Shown here: piece by piece, positions 51,174-60,073 of the stretch
How positions within the stretch are numbered: position 1 is the stretch's first letter
Layout of the letters: each line of letters begins with the position of its first letter
Source of the DNA: Leptofilum sp965223525
GTDB lineage: Bacteria; Chloroflexota; Anaerolineae; Promineifilales; Promineifilaceae
Assembly (NCBI RefSeq): GCF_965223525.1
Contig: NZ_CBDCWX010000005.1
Location: forward strand, 2,356,001-2,420,000
DNA length: 64,000 nt
Direction: 5' to 3'
Notes under the pieces: model-generated
Databases searched by the model: none
What the model was told of the DNA's origin: nothing
The model's input: the letters and a program-made list of their open reading frames with translations, nothing else
Made by a program: the position numbers and the translations under genes

Positions 51174-51206
51174 AAATAATTTCACTACAAAGAGCGCAGA
51201 GAAAAC

Positions 51207-51260
51207 GTGAAACGTGATGCGTGAGATTCCTCCAGTCACGTTTCACGCATCACGTTTCAC
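51207..51260. repeat. Long perfect inverted repeat after the MalT-like gene
   Basis: Perfect 18-base arms (51207-51224 and 51243-51260, gtgaaacgtgatgcgtga type) have an 18-base loop and lie 33 bases after the stop codon. It lacks a U-run but could terminate or protect the transcript. The remaining interval to 51426 holds no gene. Confidence 0.7.
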
Positions 51261-51426
51261 ACAAATCCCCACAAAATCCTGAAGACTCAAATCATACAAC
51301 CGAATAATACGTTTGGGGTAAGACAGTAATACCATCTGTGGCGTATGCTGCTTGTGTAATTACCAATTCTCTTTCCAACGGCCGTCTACTTGGATGATGC
51401 GCTGCTGGAAAGAAACGGAGGGAAAA

Positions 51427-52260
51427 ATGCAAGCAATTCCTACGTCTACGCGCACAAAATCTTCCAATGACCTTAAAAAGGTTGAGCCCCACCTCGGCAC
51501 AGAAAGTCCGTTACAAAAAGAGGCGGTCATTGTTATTGATGATTTGGTGAAGCGGTTTGATGAGGTAACGGCCGTTAATCATCTCAACCTCACCATTCAC
51601 AAAGGGGAGATGTTTGGTTTTTTGGGACCAAACGGCGCCGGCAAAACCACAACCATTAGCATGTTATGTGGCTTATTAAAGCCAACCGCCGGAGCAATCC
51701 AAATTGCCGGTTATCACATTGGCAGGGAGCCTCAAAAAGTAAAAGCACAGATTGGTGTTTGTCCGCAGGAAGCGGCCGTTTTCAAATTCCTCACCGGGAT
51801 GGAAAACCTAGAGCTGTTTGGCAACCTGCACGGCATGAACCCGCAGCTTATCAAAGAGCGCGTAATCAAGCTGGTTGATCAGGCAGATTTTGGCCAGGCA
51901 GCCCAGCGCAAAGCCAAAGGCTACAGTGGCGGCATGATGCGTCAGTTGAACTTGCTAATCGCTTTGATTAGTGACCCAGAGATTGTCTTTCTGGACGAGC
52001 CAACAGTGGGTATGGACGCTCGGGCTCGCCGCCGCACCTGGGAATATATTGGCAGCCTCAAAGACCAGGGCAAAACGGTCATCCTGACCACCCACTACAT
52101 CGAGGAAGCTCAGGCACTTAGCGACCGAGTGGGCATCATTGATTATGGCGAATTGATCGCTCTCGATACCCCCAAAGCGCTAATGGAAGAACACCAAGTT
52201 GACGATCTGGAAGGTGTCTTTCTCAAGATTACAGGCCGCCGGATCGCGGAGGGAAGTTGA
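51427..52260 (+). CDS. ABC exporter ATPase (first pair)
   Basis: The ATG at 51427 with GGAGGG upstream gives 277 residues. An N-terminal 35-residue variable segment is followed by VIDDLVKRFDEVTAVNHLNL, Walker A FLGPNGAGKTTTISML, Q-loop GVCPQEAAVFKFL, signature GYSGGMMRQLNLLIAL, Walker B IVFLDEPTVGMDARAR and H-loop LTTHYIEEA. It lacks the long C-terminal domain, typical of DrrA-type drug or lipid exporters. It is coupled to the permease gene (stop and start separated by one base). Confidence 0.9.
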   Translation: MQAIPTSTRTKSSNDLKKVEPHLGTESPLQKEAVIVIDDLVKRFDEVTAVNHLNLTIHKGEMFGFLGPNGAGKTTTISMLCGLLKPTAGAIQIAGYHIGREPQKVKAQIGVCPQEAAVFKFLTGMENLELFGNLHGMNPQLIKERVIKLVDQADFGQAAQRKAKGYSGGMMRQLNLLIALISDPEIVFLDEPTVGMDARARRRTWEYIGSLKDQGKTVILTTHYIEEAQALSDRVGIIDYGELIALDTPKALMEEHQVDDLEGVFLKITGRRIAEGS

Positions 52261-52261
52261 G

Positions 52262-53029
52262 ATGAAAATGCAAACCATCAAGGCACTTGTAATTGTTGAA
52301 TTGAAGAAGTTGTATCGGGACCCGATGACCCTGGGTGTGCTGTTGCTCATGCCGATTGGGCTAACTTTAGTCTTTTATCTGGCGCTTGGCGAGATAAGAA
52401 ACGATTACTATGGCTATGCCTCGGAAATGAGCCACTTTGACTATTTGCTGCCCGGTGCGATGGGGTATGCCATCATTTATATGGGCATGATCGTCGCTCT
52501 GGCACTGGTTGAATACCGCAAATCTGGCTTGCTGAAGCGCGTCCAGGCAACACCCGTTTCACCCACCGTTTACCTGGGCAGCCACATTATTGCCAACATG
52601 ATCATTGCCACAGGTCAGGGGTTCATCGTCTTGTTAGTGGCTCTGCTGTTGGGATTTGAACCGCTTGGCGGCCTGGCTGGTTTGCTACTGGCGGCACTAT
52701 TCCTGGCACTGTTGGCGATTTCGGCCGTGGGCTTGGGGCTGATTACAGCGGCCGTTGCCAAGGATACGGGCGCAGCAGGTGGGCTTTCGGTGATATTCAT
52801 CGTGCCCATGATGATGTTTGGGGCGCTGCTGGCCGTCTTTAACGAAACGACCCGCAACATTGCCCGCTTCATGCCCAACTATTACGTTTCCGACTCACTC
52901 TCTGTCATCTTCCACACGGGGAGCCTCTCTGATCCAGTTATTTGGCAAAATCTGTTGATTCTGGCTGGCATCAGTCTGGTGATTGTGGTGGCGGGGATGC
53001 AAATCTTCAAGCGAGTTGCTTATCAGTAA
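52262..53029 (+). CDS. ABC-2 type permease (first pair)
   Basis: The protein has 255 residues with six helices, including MTLGVLLLMPIGLTLVFYLA, GAMGYAIIYMGMIVALALVEY and the ABC-2 signature region (YRKSGLLKRVQATPVSPTVY, then GGLSVIFIVPMMMFGALLAV). It is a DrrB-type exporter permease working with the ATPase just upstream. The start at 52262 directly follows the ATPase stop. One substrate group is hydrophobic drugs or lipopeptides; the actual cargo is unknown. Confidence 0.9.
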   Translation: MKMQTIKALVIVELKKLYRDPMTLGVLLLMPIGLTLVFYLALGEIRNDYYGYASEMSHFDYLLPGAMGYAIIYMGMIVALALVEYRKSGLLKRVQATPVSPTVYLGSHIIANMIIATGQGFIVLLVALLLGFEPLGGLAGLLLAALFLALLAISAVGLGLITAAVAKDTGAAGGLSVIFIVPMMMFGALLAVFNETTRNIARFMPNYYVSDSLSVIFHTGSLSDPVIWQNLLILAGISLVIVVAGMQIFKRVAYQ

Positions 53030-53047
53030 AAAAGGCTCTTCGGATTC

Positions 53048-53092
53048 TTTCTCTGTGCAACTCTGTGTTCCGCTTTTTATTTTCTGAGGAGG
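53048..53092 (+). repeat. Leader repeat, copy 1 (upstream of small membrane gene)
   Basis: About 43 bases similar to 55243-55285, with the shared frame ctctgtg-aact-gtg-tccg then a T-rich run and a GAGGAG ribosome site. In both places the segment ends in the Shine-Dalgarno of the following gene. Confidence 0.6.
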
Positions 53093-53100
53093 TATTTGTC

Positions 53101-53283
53101 ATGTCCAGCGAAAAGCACGGAAACAGGAAATCAGGAATTAGCGGCCTACTGTTTGTTGGCTGCCTCATGATTGCTCTGGCCATCGGCATCTTAATAAACC
53201 AGGTAGCTATCACCATTTTAATTGGGTTGGGCATCGGATTCATCGCTATGGCTGTTGCTCGTTATGCCACAGGCGAATGGTGA
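53101..53283 (+). CDS. 60-residue two-helix membrane protein
   Basis: GAGGAGG precedes the ATG at 53101. After a polar start (SSEKHGNRKSG) come two helices, LLFVGCLMIALAIGILINQ and ITILIGLGIGFIAMAVARY. The last bases overlap the start of the next gene (ATGGTGA). The family is not recognised. Its size and place in an exporter array with a protease would also suit a secreted or membrane peptide, but no leader motif is visible. Confidence 0.55.
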   Translation: MSSEKHGNRKSGISGLLFVGCLMIALAIGILINQVAITILIGLGIGFIAMAVARYATGEW

Positions 53284-55058
53284 AGAAAATGAATAGTGGT
53301 TTGAGAGTCATACTGATTGTCCTCGTTATCCTGGCGGCTATTTTCGGTGCGATGACGCTCTGGACTACGATGCCGGGTTGGGTCAAAGTGCTGTTGATCG
53401 CCATTGGCGTTGTGGCTGCGTTGTATGGTGCGCTGACTGCCTGGGCACTTATTCCCAGCCGGAAATTTGCGCCTGTTGCTTGTACTCCCGTCACGCCTGA
53501 CTATTGGCCAACCGCGGGCTTCCGCAAATCCACGCCTGAAGCCCAGCGGATGGATTCGGAAAAGCTGTCGGAAATTGTCGATTTTTACCAGGCAGCCCAC
53601 GCCAAAGACCCAGGCGTAGCCATTGACTCCATTTCCATTATTCGCAACGGCTACCTGGTGGCGGATTTTTACTTCAATCCGCTGTTTCCCAAAGACACAG
53701 CGCACGTGATTCACTCTTGCACCAAAAGCATCATGTCGGCCTTGATTGGCATTGCCATTGAACAGGGTCATATCGCCAGCGTAGATGTGCCTATGATGGA
53801 ATTCTTCAAGGACAAGCAGCACGCTATTAAAGATGAAAGAATGGCGGCAATCACCTTGAGGGATTTGTTAAGCATGAAAACGGGCATCCGTAGCCGGGAT
53901 TCGTACCTGTACCAGTGGGAAGGCTTGTTCGAGATGACGGCCACGGATGATTGGATAGCCCATATCCTGAGTTTGCCCATTGATGCCCAGCCAGGCACCC
54001 GCTTTGACTACAGCAATCTGAGTTCCTTCTTGCTCTCGGCGATCGTTCAAAAGGCGACTGGCATGGATACCCTGGCCTTTGCCCGTAAATATCTATTTGA
54101 TCCCATTGGCATTGGCGAAGTCCGCTGGGAGTGGAGCCCGCAGGGCATCGGCATTGGCTATGCAAGGATGTGGCTGAAGCCAGAGGATATGGCGAAGTTT
54201 GGCTTGCTTTATTTGCAGCAGGGTCAGTGGAAAGGCCGTCAGATTATACCAGCCGCCTGGGTGCAAGAATCCATCACGCCCCACGCCTTCCCCAAAAACT
54301 ACGTCGAAGTTCGGGACGCCAACGGGAAAAAAGACCAGGAACTGACTTCAAGAAATTGGGCTGGGGCAAATTTCTTCCGGGCTTTTGCTGATGGCTATGG
54401 CTATCAATGGTGGCTGGATAAATCTGGAGCTTACAGTGCGGTGGGGGTTGCCGGGCAATTTATTGTGGTGGCGCCAGAGCAAAATTTGCTGATGGTAGTG
54501 ACCAGTTCGGCCAGCGGCCGGGGTGTGTTTTTCCCCAAGAAAATTTTGGATAAATTTGTCCTGCCAGCGGTGAAAGCAGATGGCGCATTACTGGCCAATG
54601 AAACTGCTCAACAACGGCTTGAAGAGCAGTCTGGCCCGCCGCCGCTGCAGCAAAAGCGGCAAGCGGTGCCGCCGCTGCCAGCCGTCGCAAAGGAAATTTC
54701 TGGAAAAACCTATGCTCTGGAAAACAATAATTGGAATTATGACAATTTCAAACTTGTTTTTGACCCAGCGCTTGATGTTGCGGAGTGTAGTTATACGGCG
54801 CGTGTGGGGGATACGGCCGTTTTCAACGTCGGCTTAGATGGCGTTTACCGCTTTACAGAAACCGACATTGGCTGCATGGCGGCAATGGGAAAATGGATTG
54901 CCCCCGACACTTTTGAACTCACCTGCCAGCAGATTGGCTACTCTGCCCCAGCCAAATTTGTGTTGAGCTTCAACCAGGATGAGATTGACGTGACCGAGGT
55001 TAGCCAGACCGGAGCATATACGTATGGGGGCACGGTACAACCGAGAGACGCATTTTAA
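53277..55058 (+). CDS. Beta-lactamase-fold serine hydrolase, membrane-anchored
   Basis: The protein has 593 residues. Two N-terminal helices (VILIVLVILAAIFGAMTLW and VLLIAIGVVAALYGALTAW) anchor an outside class-C-type domain with the SxxK nucleophile in HSCTKSIMSALIG, YxN in FDYSNLSSFLLSA and a likely third motif VGVAGQFIVV, where His-x-Gly is not kept. A C-terminal beta-rich domain of about 150 residues starts near KEISGKTYALENNNW. The family includes esterases, D-aminopeptidases and penicillin-binding-like proteins. It overlaps the 60-residue gene by seven bases. The stretch has few ACGGCCGT copies. Confidence 0.85.
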   Translation: MVKKMNSGLRVILIVLVILAAIFGAMTLWTTMPGWVKVLLIAIGVVAALYGALTAWALIPSRKFAPVACTPVTPDYWPTAGFRKSTPEAQRMDSEKLSEIVDFYQAAHAKDPGVAIDSISIIRNGYLVADFYFNPLFPKDTAHVIHSCTKSIMSALIGIAIEQGHIASVDVPMMEFFKDKQHAIKDERMAAITLRDLLSMKTGIRSRDSYLYQWEGLFEMTATDDWIAHILSLPIDAQPGTRFDYSNLSSFLLSAIVQKATGMDTLAFARKYLFDPIGIGEVRWEWSPQGIGIGYARMWLKPEDMAKFGLLYLQQGQWKGRQIIPAAWVQESITPHAFPKNYVEVRDANGKKDQELTSRNWAGANFFRAFADGYGYQWWLDKSGAYSAVGVAGQFIVVAPEQNLLMVVTSSASGRGVFFPKKILDKFVLPAVKADGALLANETAQQRLEEQSGPPPLQQKRQAVPPLPAVAKEISGKTYALENNNWNYDNFKLVFDPALDVAECSYTARVGDTAVFNVGLDGVYRFTETDIGCMAAMGKWIAPDTFELTCQQIGYSAPAKFVLSFNQDEIDVTEVSQTGAYTYGGTVQPRDAF

Positions 55059-55242
55059 TGCAAATGCCAAGATGCCCTTAGTTAGAAGGAAGGAGACTTC
55101 ACCGGCTACGCCGACCACCATGAATGAAAATCAACAGGCTTGTACTGAGCTCCTCAACGCGGTTGAGCGAAGCCGAAGTATTTCACAGATTGGCGCAACT
55201 TGCGCTTTGATTTTCTCTCTTTTCTCCGTGGCTCTCCGTGTT

Positions 55243-55285
55243 TTCTCTGTGTAACTCCGTGCTCCGTTTTTTATTTTCAGAGGAG
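55243..55285 (+). repeat. Leader repeat, copy 2; interval 55059-55290 otherwise gene-free
   Basis: Second copy of the 53048-53092 leader, ending in the AGGAG of the SRPBCC-like gene. The interval before it also carries a gttgagcgaag-type dispersed repeat (about 55160-55175) and no supported gene. Confidence 0.6.
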
Positions 55286-55290
55286 TGATG

Positions 55291-55914
55291 ATGATCACCC
55301 AACTTCATGCAGGAGACCACTTAATTGCAGAACCTGTCATTGAGCTAACTTACTCTGTTGAAATAGGGTCCCCGCCATCTGCCATTTGGCCCTGGCTTGT
55401 CCAGGTCGGTTACCATCGCGCTGGCTGGTATATCGACAAATGGTGGGATCGCATTGAGCAGCAATACTTCTGGCCCCTCCTGGTTCCTTCCGATGCCCGG
55501 GGTATCTGGCAGGCGCCTGCCGAAACCATTCTGCCTGCTTACCAAGATTTAAAGGTTGGGGATGTCATCCCGGACGGACCTCCAGACACGGCTTATTACA
55601 ACGTTGTAGAGATGGAACCAGAACGATTTCTTGTGCTTCATGCGACAAGTCACTTTAAGTATATGGCGCCGCGTTTTCTCAAGGGAACTCGATTTGAGCC
55701 ACGGGGCGAATGGAGTTGGGCTTTCATTCTTGAGCCGATTTCTGCTTCACGTACCAGGCTGACAAGCCGCTGGCGCGGGACGGGAGAACCGGGTCTGTAC
55801 ATCCAATTGATCAAGCCGCTCATTCGGATAGTCGATCACTTCCAACAGCGAGAAGTCCTAAAAGGTATCAAGCGCAGGGTCGAGCGCCAGCACAGAATGG
55901 GTGGCGTCGCCTAA
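55291..55914 (+). CDS. SRPBCC-like (polyketide cyclase/START-type) protein
   Basis: From the ATG at 55291 (AGGAG five bases upstream; in-frame GTG and ATG also at 55285 and 55288) it has 207 residues. The pattern fits the helix-grip fold: VEIGSPPSAIWPWLVQVG near the start, LKVGDVIPDGP in the middle, and WSWAFILEPISASRTRLTSR in the last third. There is no signal peptide or TM. It would bind a hydrophobic ligand in the cytoplasm; the ligand is unknown. Confidence 0.6.
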   Translation: MITQLHAGDHLIAEPVIELTYSVEIGSPPSAIWPWLVQVGYHRAGWYIDKWWDRIEQQYFWPLLVPSDARGIWQAPAETILPAYQDLKVGDVIPDGPPDTAYYNVVEMEPERFLVLHATSHFKYMAPRFLKGTRFEPRGEWSWAFILEPISASRTRLTSRWRGTGEPGLYIQLIKPLIRIVDHFQQREVLKGIKRRVERQHRMGGVA

Positions 55915-55988
55915 TCGGCCGAGTTGAACTTGCTGTACTAGGTGGCTGCTAATGCTAGTGCGCTCATTAAACAAGGGAAAACTTCATC

Positions 55989-57491
55989 ATGACTTCTTTT
56001 ATTAATCGTCACCGAATCGCACTCTTCTTCATGCTCACTTTTGTTCTTAGCTGGTTTCCCTGGTATGCGGGGATCGCGCCGGAAGTGATGACAATGGGGC
56101 CATCCATCGCTGCGTTTATCATTGTGCTTATCATTGGTGGCAGGCGTGGTTTTGTTGATCTGGTACGGCCGTTTCTCCGCTGGCGTGCAAGTTTGGGCGT
56201 GTGGGGGATTGCGGTGTTGGGAACGGCAGTTCTCTACCTCATCGGCCTCGGTGTGCATCTGATTTTGGGCGGTGAAGCCCCCTCATTTTTCATGCTCCGC
56301 GAGGAACTCAACCTAATTCCTCTTTACCTTGTTGTGGTTGTCCTCATGCCCTGGAACGGGCCGATTGGCGAAGAGTTTGGCTGGCGTGGCTTTGCTCTAT
56401 CCAGATTGCAAAGCAAATTTGGGCCGTTAGCCGCCAGTCTAATAATTGGCACCATTTGGGGAATCTGGCACTTGCCTAGCTTCTTTGCGCCTCAGGATGT
56501 GATTGGCGCTATTACAGCAACAATCGGGATGGGTTTCCTTATCCCGTACACGCTGGGAACAATCGCCAACGCTATCTTCATGACCTGGCTGTACAACAAA
56601 TCTAAAGGCAGTGCCCTGATCGCCGGGATCGTTTGGCACGCAGCGATCAACTTCTGGGCGCCGATTTTGTTAAGCGATTCATCCCTGGCTGCTGCACAAG
56701 AAGGCACGCAGCTGCCAACAATTGCCCCAGCACTGTATCTGACAGTTCTGGCTGTGCAGGTGGTTGCCGCCATCGTTTTGACAATCACGACAAAAGGGAT
56801 GTTGGGCTATTCAGATCAACAAATTTTAGAGAAAACAAAACCTGCCACCTGGGTATCCCCCAATTTGTTGGTCATTGCTACGGCCTTTTTGTTTATTGGC
56901 CAGGCTTGTAGCTTCAGCAACGAGGCAGTGTCAACGCTTGAACCGCCAAGCACTGTGGTTACTGGAACTTCCTTGGCAATGCCAGCACCGGTTACAGCCC
57001 AGCCCAGTCCAGTTCCGGCAACACCGACTACAAACGTTCTTGAGCCAACAGTGCCGCCTGTCTATACCCCGCCAATCGGCTTCAAAGAATATCGGGATGC
57101 TGATGCTGGCGTTTCACTGTTTATCCCAGATAACTGGGTGGTCACCTTCGTTGACCCAGGCCGGTTAGCCATTTTCCAGTCATATCCTGAGGATAAATAT
57201 GCGGGTGGGGAGGGTCTTCAACCGGGGGATACGAAGTGCGATTTAACATTTTGGCCAGACACTGATATAGCCGAGTTGCTGCAACAGTGGAAATCTGACC
57301 CAAATGCGACCGTCATGTCTGAGCAGGAGGTTATCCTGACATCTGGACAGTTAGGCACCCGCTTGGAAATAGAGAACCGAGGGCATTCTTTGTCGTTAAT
57401 TACCGAGGTCAATAACCAGGCGGTTACTTTGGTCTGTTTTGGGGAGTTTGCTCCATTTGATGATATTGCCGTTACGCTTCACGAGAATTAG
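55989..57491 (+). CDS. CPBP (Rce1-like) intramembrane protease fused to extracytoplasmic domain
   Basis: The protein has 500 residues. The first about 310 are an eight-helix CPBP protease with the catalytic EExxxR in NGPIGEEFGWRGFALSRL, the FxxxH-type IIGTIWGIWHLPSFF and the final His in AGIVWHAAINFWAP. After the last helix (NLLVIATAFLFIGQACS) a Thr/Pro linker leads to a C-terminal domain from about residue 360 (FKEYRDADAGVSLFIPDNW) resembling PsbP-like or similar surface folds. The fusion is continuous. CPBP enzymes process prenylated proteins or peptides or confer bacteriocin immunity. The neighbouring ABC exporters suggest peptide handling. Confidence 0.78.
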   Translation: MTSFINRHRIALFFMLTFVLSWFPWYAGIAPEVMTMGPSIAAFIIVLIIGGRRGFVDLVRPFLRWRASLGVWGIAVLGTAVLYLIGLGVHLILGGEAPSFFMLREELNLIPLYLVVVVLMPWNGPIGEEFGWRGFALSRLQSKFGPLAASLIIGTIWGIWHLPSFFAPQDVIGAITATIGMGFLIPYTLGTIANAIFMTWLYNKSKGSALIAGIVWHAAINFWAPILLSDSSLAAAQEGTQLPTIAPALYLTVLAVQVVAAIVLTITTKGMLGYSDQQILEKTKPATWVSPNLLVIATAFLFIGQACSFSNEAVSTLEPPSTVVTGTSLAMPAPVTAQPSPVPATPTTNVLEPTVPPVYTPPIGFKEYRDADAGVSLFIPDNWVVTFVDPGRLAIFQSYPEDKYAGGEGLQPGDTKCDLTFWPDTDIAELLQQWKSDPNATVMSEQEVILTSGQLGTRLEIENRGHSLSLITEVNNQAVTLVCFGEFAPFDDIAVTLHEN

Positions 57492-57584
57492 GTCTTGTGA
57501 ATTTGAAGCATTTCCTGTCATTTTAAGGCAATAGATGTATCACATTGATTCAATCGAGGTGATTAAAAATGGGAGGGGAAAAAT

Positions 57585-58529
57585 ATGAAAATGTCGAGAA
57601 TTCAAAATCCTGAGAATGTCATTCAGGTTGACAATTTGTCGAAGTCTTACGGAGATGTAACGGCCGTAAATGACATGAGTTTTAGCGTCAAAAAAGGTGA
57701 GATATTTGGTTTTCTCGGTCCAAATGGTGCTGGGAAAACGACTACATTGAGCATTTTAGAAGGCTTACGCAAACTGGATCGGGGTCGGGTACGTATTTTG
57801 GGGATGGATGTCAACGATAAAGCCAAATCGATCAAATCACAAATTGGTGTGCAGTTACAAAGTACGAGCTTATTACCAGACTTAACTGTATTTGAACAGG
57901 TGCAGCTATTTTCCCGATTATATGGATACCAACTCAGCCGTCACGAAATTATGTCATTGTTGGAACAGGTTGGCGTGGATAATAAAGCGAAGTCGCTCCC
58001 CGATAATCTCAGTGGTGGACAAAAACAGCGTTTGGCTCTGGCTTTAGCTTTGGTCAACCAGCCTAAGATCGTTTTCTTGGATGAACCGACTACGGGGTTG
58101 GATCCCCAGTCACGGCGCGTTTTGTGGGATCTGATTCGCGAATTGTGCGATCAGAACAAAACGGTTGTGCTTACAACTCATTACATGGAAGAAGCTGAAG
58201 CCTTATGCCATCGGGTTGGAATTGTGGATAACGGCCGTTTGGTCGTACTTGATACGCCCGGCAATTTGATTGCCAATCTGGCAGGTATCTCATCCATTAC
58301 CACATCGGCTCATTTACCACTCGCTGAATTCCAGCACTTGCCCACTGTCGTCCAGGCACAGCACGATGGAACCAAGCTAACCATTCAAACCCATGATGTC
58401 GCGGCAACGCTGCGATCGATACTTGATCTAGCTGAAAAGCACTGCGTCAGTTTAAGCAACCTCTACATTCAACAGCCCAATTTGGAGGATGTTTTTCTTA
58501 ACCTGACAGGGAAGAGGATACGGAGCTAA
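57585..58529 (+). CDS. ABC exporter ATPase (second pair)
   Basis: The protein has 314 residues. It has VDNLSKSYGDVTAVNDMSF, Walker A FLGPNGAGKTTTLSIL, signature NLSGGQKQRLALALAL, Walker B IVFLDEPTTGLDPQSR and H-loop LTTHYMEEAEAL. The C-terminal accessory domain ends LEDVFLNLTGKRIRS, typical of DrrA/CcmA-type exporters. GGAGGGG precedes the ATG at 57585. It is followed at once by its permease gene (2-base gap). Confidence 0.9.
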   Translation: MKMSRIQNPENVIQVDNLSKSYGDVTAVNDMSFSVKKGEIFGFLGPNGAGKTTTLSILEGLRKLDRGRVRILGMDVNDKAKSIKSQIGVQLQSTSLLPDLTVFEQVQLFSRLYGYQLSRHEIMSLLEQVGVDNKAKSLPDNLSGGQKQRLALALALVNQPKIVFLDEPTTGLDPQSRRVLWDLIRELCDQNKTVVLTTHYMEEAEALCHRVGIVDNGRLVVLDTPGNLIANLAGISSITTSAHLPLAEFQHLPTVVQAQHDGTKLTIQTHDVAATLRSILDLAEKHCVSLSNLYIQQPNLEDVFLNLTGKRIRS

Positions 58530-58531
58530 CC

Positions 58532-59314
58532 ATGTACAGCATCCAATCAACAGAAATAGGAGATTTTTCTAATAGCAGTTTGAGACCGACGTTGCAATTT
58601 TCCACCACGCTACTCTATTCAAACTTGCGTAATTGGAAAGCATTGATCATTACGTTGGGGATGCCCGTCATAATGCTCCTTGGGTTTTGGCTGCCGACGT
58701 TGGGCGGCGATGAAGAGAGCCAGGAACTGATGTCAATCATGTTTCCGGCCATCATTTTGCTGAGTGTGATTATGCCGGGTTTGACCCAGGCAACCCGCTT
58801 GACGCGCTGGCGGGAGCAGGAGATTTTCCAACGGTTTGCGCTAACCCCTGTTCCACTGGCGAATCTGATGGTTGGGGCAGCATTGTCTCAAATTGTAATT
58901 GGAGTCGGACAAGGCGTGGTGACGTTGTTGTTTGGCATTTTTATTGTGGAATTGAACCTGACCTGGCAGAGCGTTTTGCTTGTGTTGGGCTTCATGGTAT
59001 TAGCGGGAGCGACTTTCATTGCCTTCGGTTCGTTTGTTGCCGCACTTATTCGCAAATCGGACATTGCCGGGTACGTCTTCTTCTTTGCCATCATGCCGCT
59101 AATTTTTCTGGCTAGCTTTCCGCCCGACATGATGCCCGAATCGATCAATGCCATTGTTATATGGCTTCCCACGGCAATGGCGATTGAGTTAATCGGCCCA
59201 TTGTTCTTGTTCAACCAGCTAACGAGTGACGCGCTCTTTGCTGGACTTGGACTGCTAATTTACACAATATTTTTTGCAACGATCAGCGCCAGACGTTTTC
59301 GATTGGAAGTGTAA
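58532..59314 (+). CDS. ABC-2 type permease (second pair)
   Basis: The protein has 260 residues with six helices (ALIITLGMPVIMLLGFWL, IMFPAIILLSVIMPGLTQ, LVLGFMVLAGATFIAFGS and others). The motif WREQEIFQRFALTPVPLANL is the ABC-2 signature loop. It works with the upstream ATPase to export an unknown, probably amphipathic, substrate. No ACGGCCGT lies within it. Confidence 0.88.
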   Translation: MYSIQSTEIGDFSNSSLRPTLQFSTTLLYSNLRNWKALIITLGMPVIMLLGFWLPTLGGDEESQELMSIMFPAIILLSVIMPGLTQATRLTRWREQEIFQRFALTPVPLANLMVGAALSQIVIGVGQGVVTLLFGIFIVELNLTWQSVLLVLGFMVLAGATFIAFGSFVAALIRKSDIAGYVFFFAIMPLIFLASFPPDMMPESINAIVIWLPTAMAIELIGPLFLFNQLTSDALFAGLGLLIYTIFFATISARRFRLEV

Positions 59315-59354
59315 CCAAAGCCCGATAGGGCAATAAGTTAGAAGGAGAAAAGAG

Positions 59355-60014
59355 ATGACACTCAAAGGAAGTTACCAACCAGTGGAACACTCCCCTCGCC
59401 AAACATCTAACAAGCAAAAGTTAGCTGTGAGCCTATTCTGGATTGGGTTGCTCCTTGCGGTCGCCTTCGCTGGCATTGCTGGCTGGAATCTGACGCACAA
59501 TCTCAGAACATTGAGCGCCGCAGAAATTGAGACAACCATTTGGAACATAGGTGGCCCCTTGTTTAGCCTGTGGGCTTTTTCCGTGACCTTGGGTTCTTTG
59601 CTGGCCATCATTGGTGCGTTTTTGTATGTGAAAACGAGACCATCCTTCGCCTGGATCACCAGCATCGGTGTTCTGGCCGTGGTCATCGCCATGACCATGG
59701 TGTGGAGTGCTGAATATTATCCCCCGCTATTTGGCGTCGGTGGCATTCTAATTCTGGGATTCTTTTTCGCCATTGTCTGGCTGTGGATGAAGCGATATGC
59801 CAAGCTGGACATTCAGGGAAAAATCGCCGGAAGCTACACATTGGTCGGCTATCTGTTTTGGATGAATGCGTCCTGGTTCTTGTGCGGCGAAACATCCAAG
59901 CTGCATCTCAAAGCATTTGCGGGCAGCGCCCCACCCAGCCCAATCGAGATTATGGTTTTCCTAGTGTTGGGGTGGTTCTTCGTCTTGGTGGGTGAATACA
60001 AATTAAGGCATTAG
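59355..60014 (+). CDS. Five-helix membrane protein, unknown
   Basis: The protein has 219 residues. After a polar start (YQPVEHSPRQTSNKQK) it has about six hydrophobic segments: LFWIGLLLAVAFAGIAGW, LFSLWAFSVTLGSLLAIIG, ITSIGVLAVVIAMTMVW, LFGVGGILILGFFFAIVW, YTLVGYLFWMNASWFL and IMVFLVLGWFFVLVGEY. GGAGAAAAG precedes the ATG. It sits between two exporter pairs in the same direction. No family is recognised; an accessory or immunity protein is possible. Confidence 0.55.
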   Translation: MTLKGSYQPVEHSPRQTSNKQKLAVSLFWIGLLLAVAFAGIAGWNLTHNLRTLSAAEIETTIWNIGGPLFSLWAFSVTLGSLLAIIGAFLYVKTRPSFAWITSIGVLAVVIAMTMVWSAEYYPPLFGVGGILILGFFFAIVWLWMKRYAKLDIQGKIAGSYTLVGYLFWMNASWFLCGETSKLHLKAFAGSAPPSPIEIMVFLVLGWFFVLVGEYKLRH

Positions 60015-60073
60015 GGGAAGGCGATTGCTGCCCTCATGAAGGAAGATTGATTGAGCGAAGGAGGAATTAGCCC

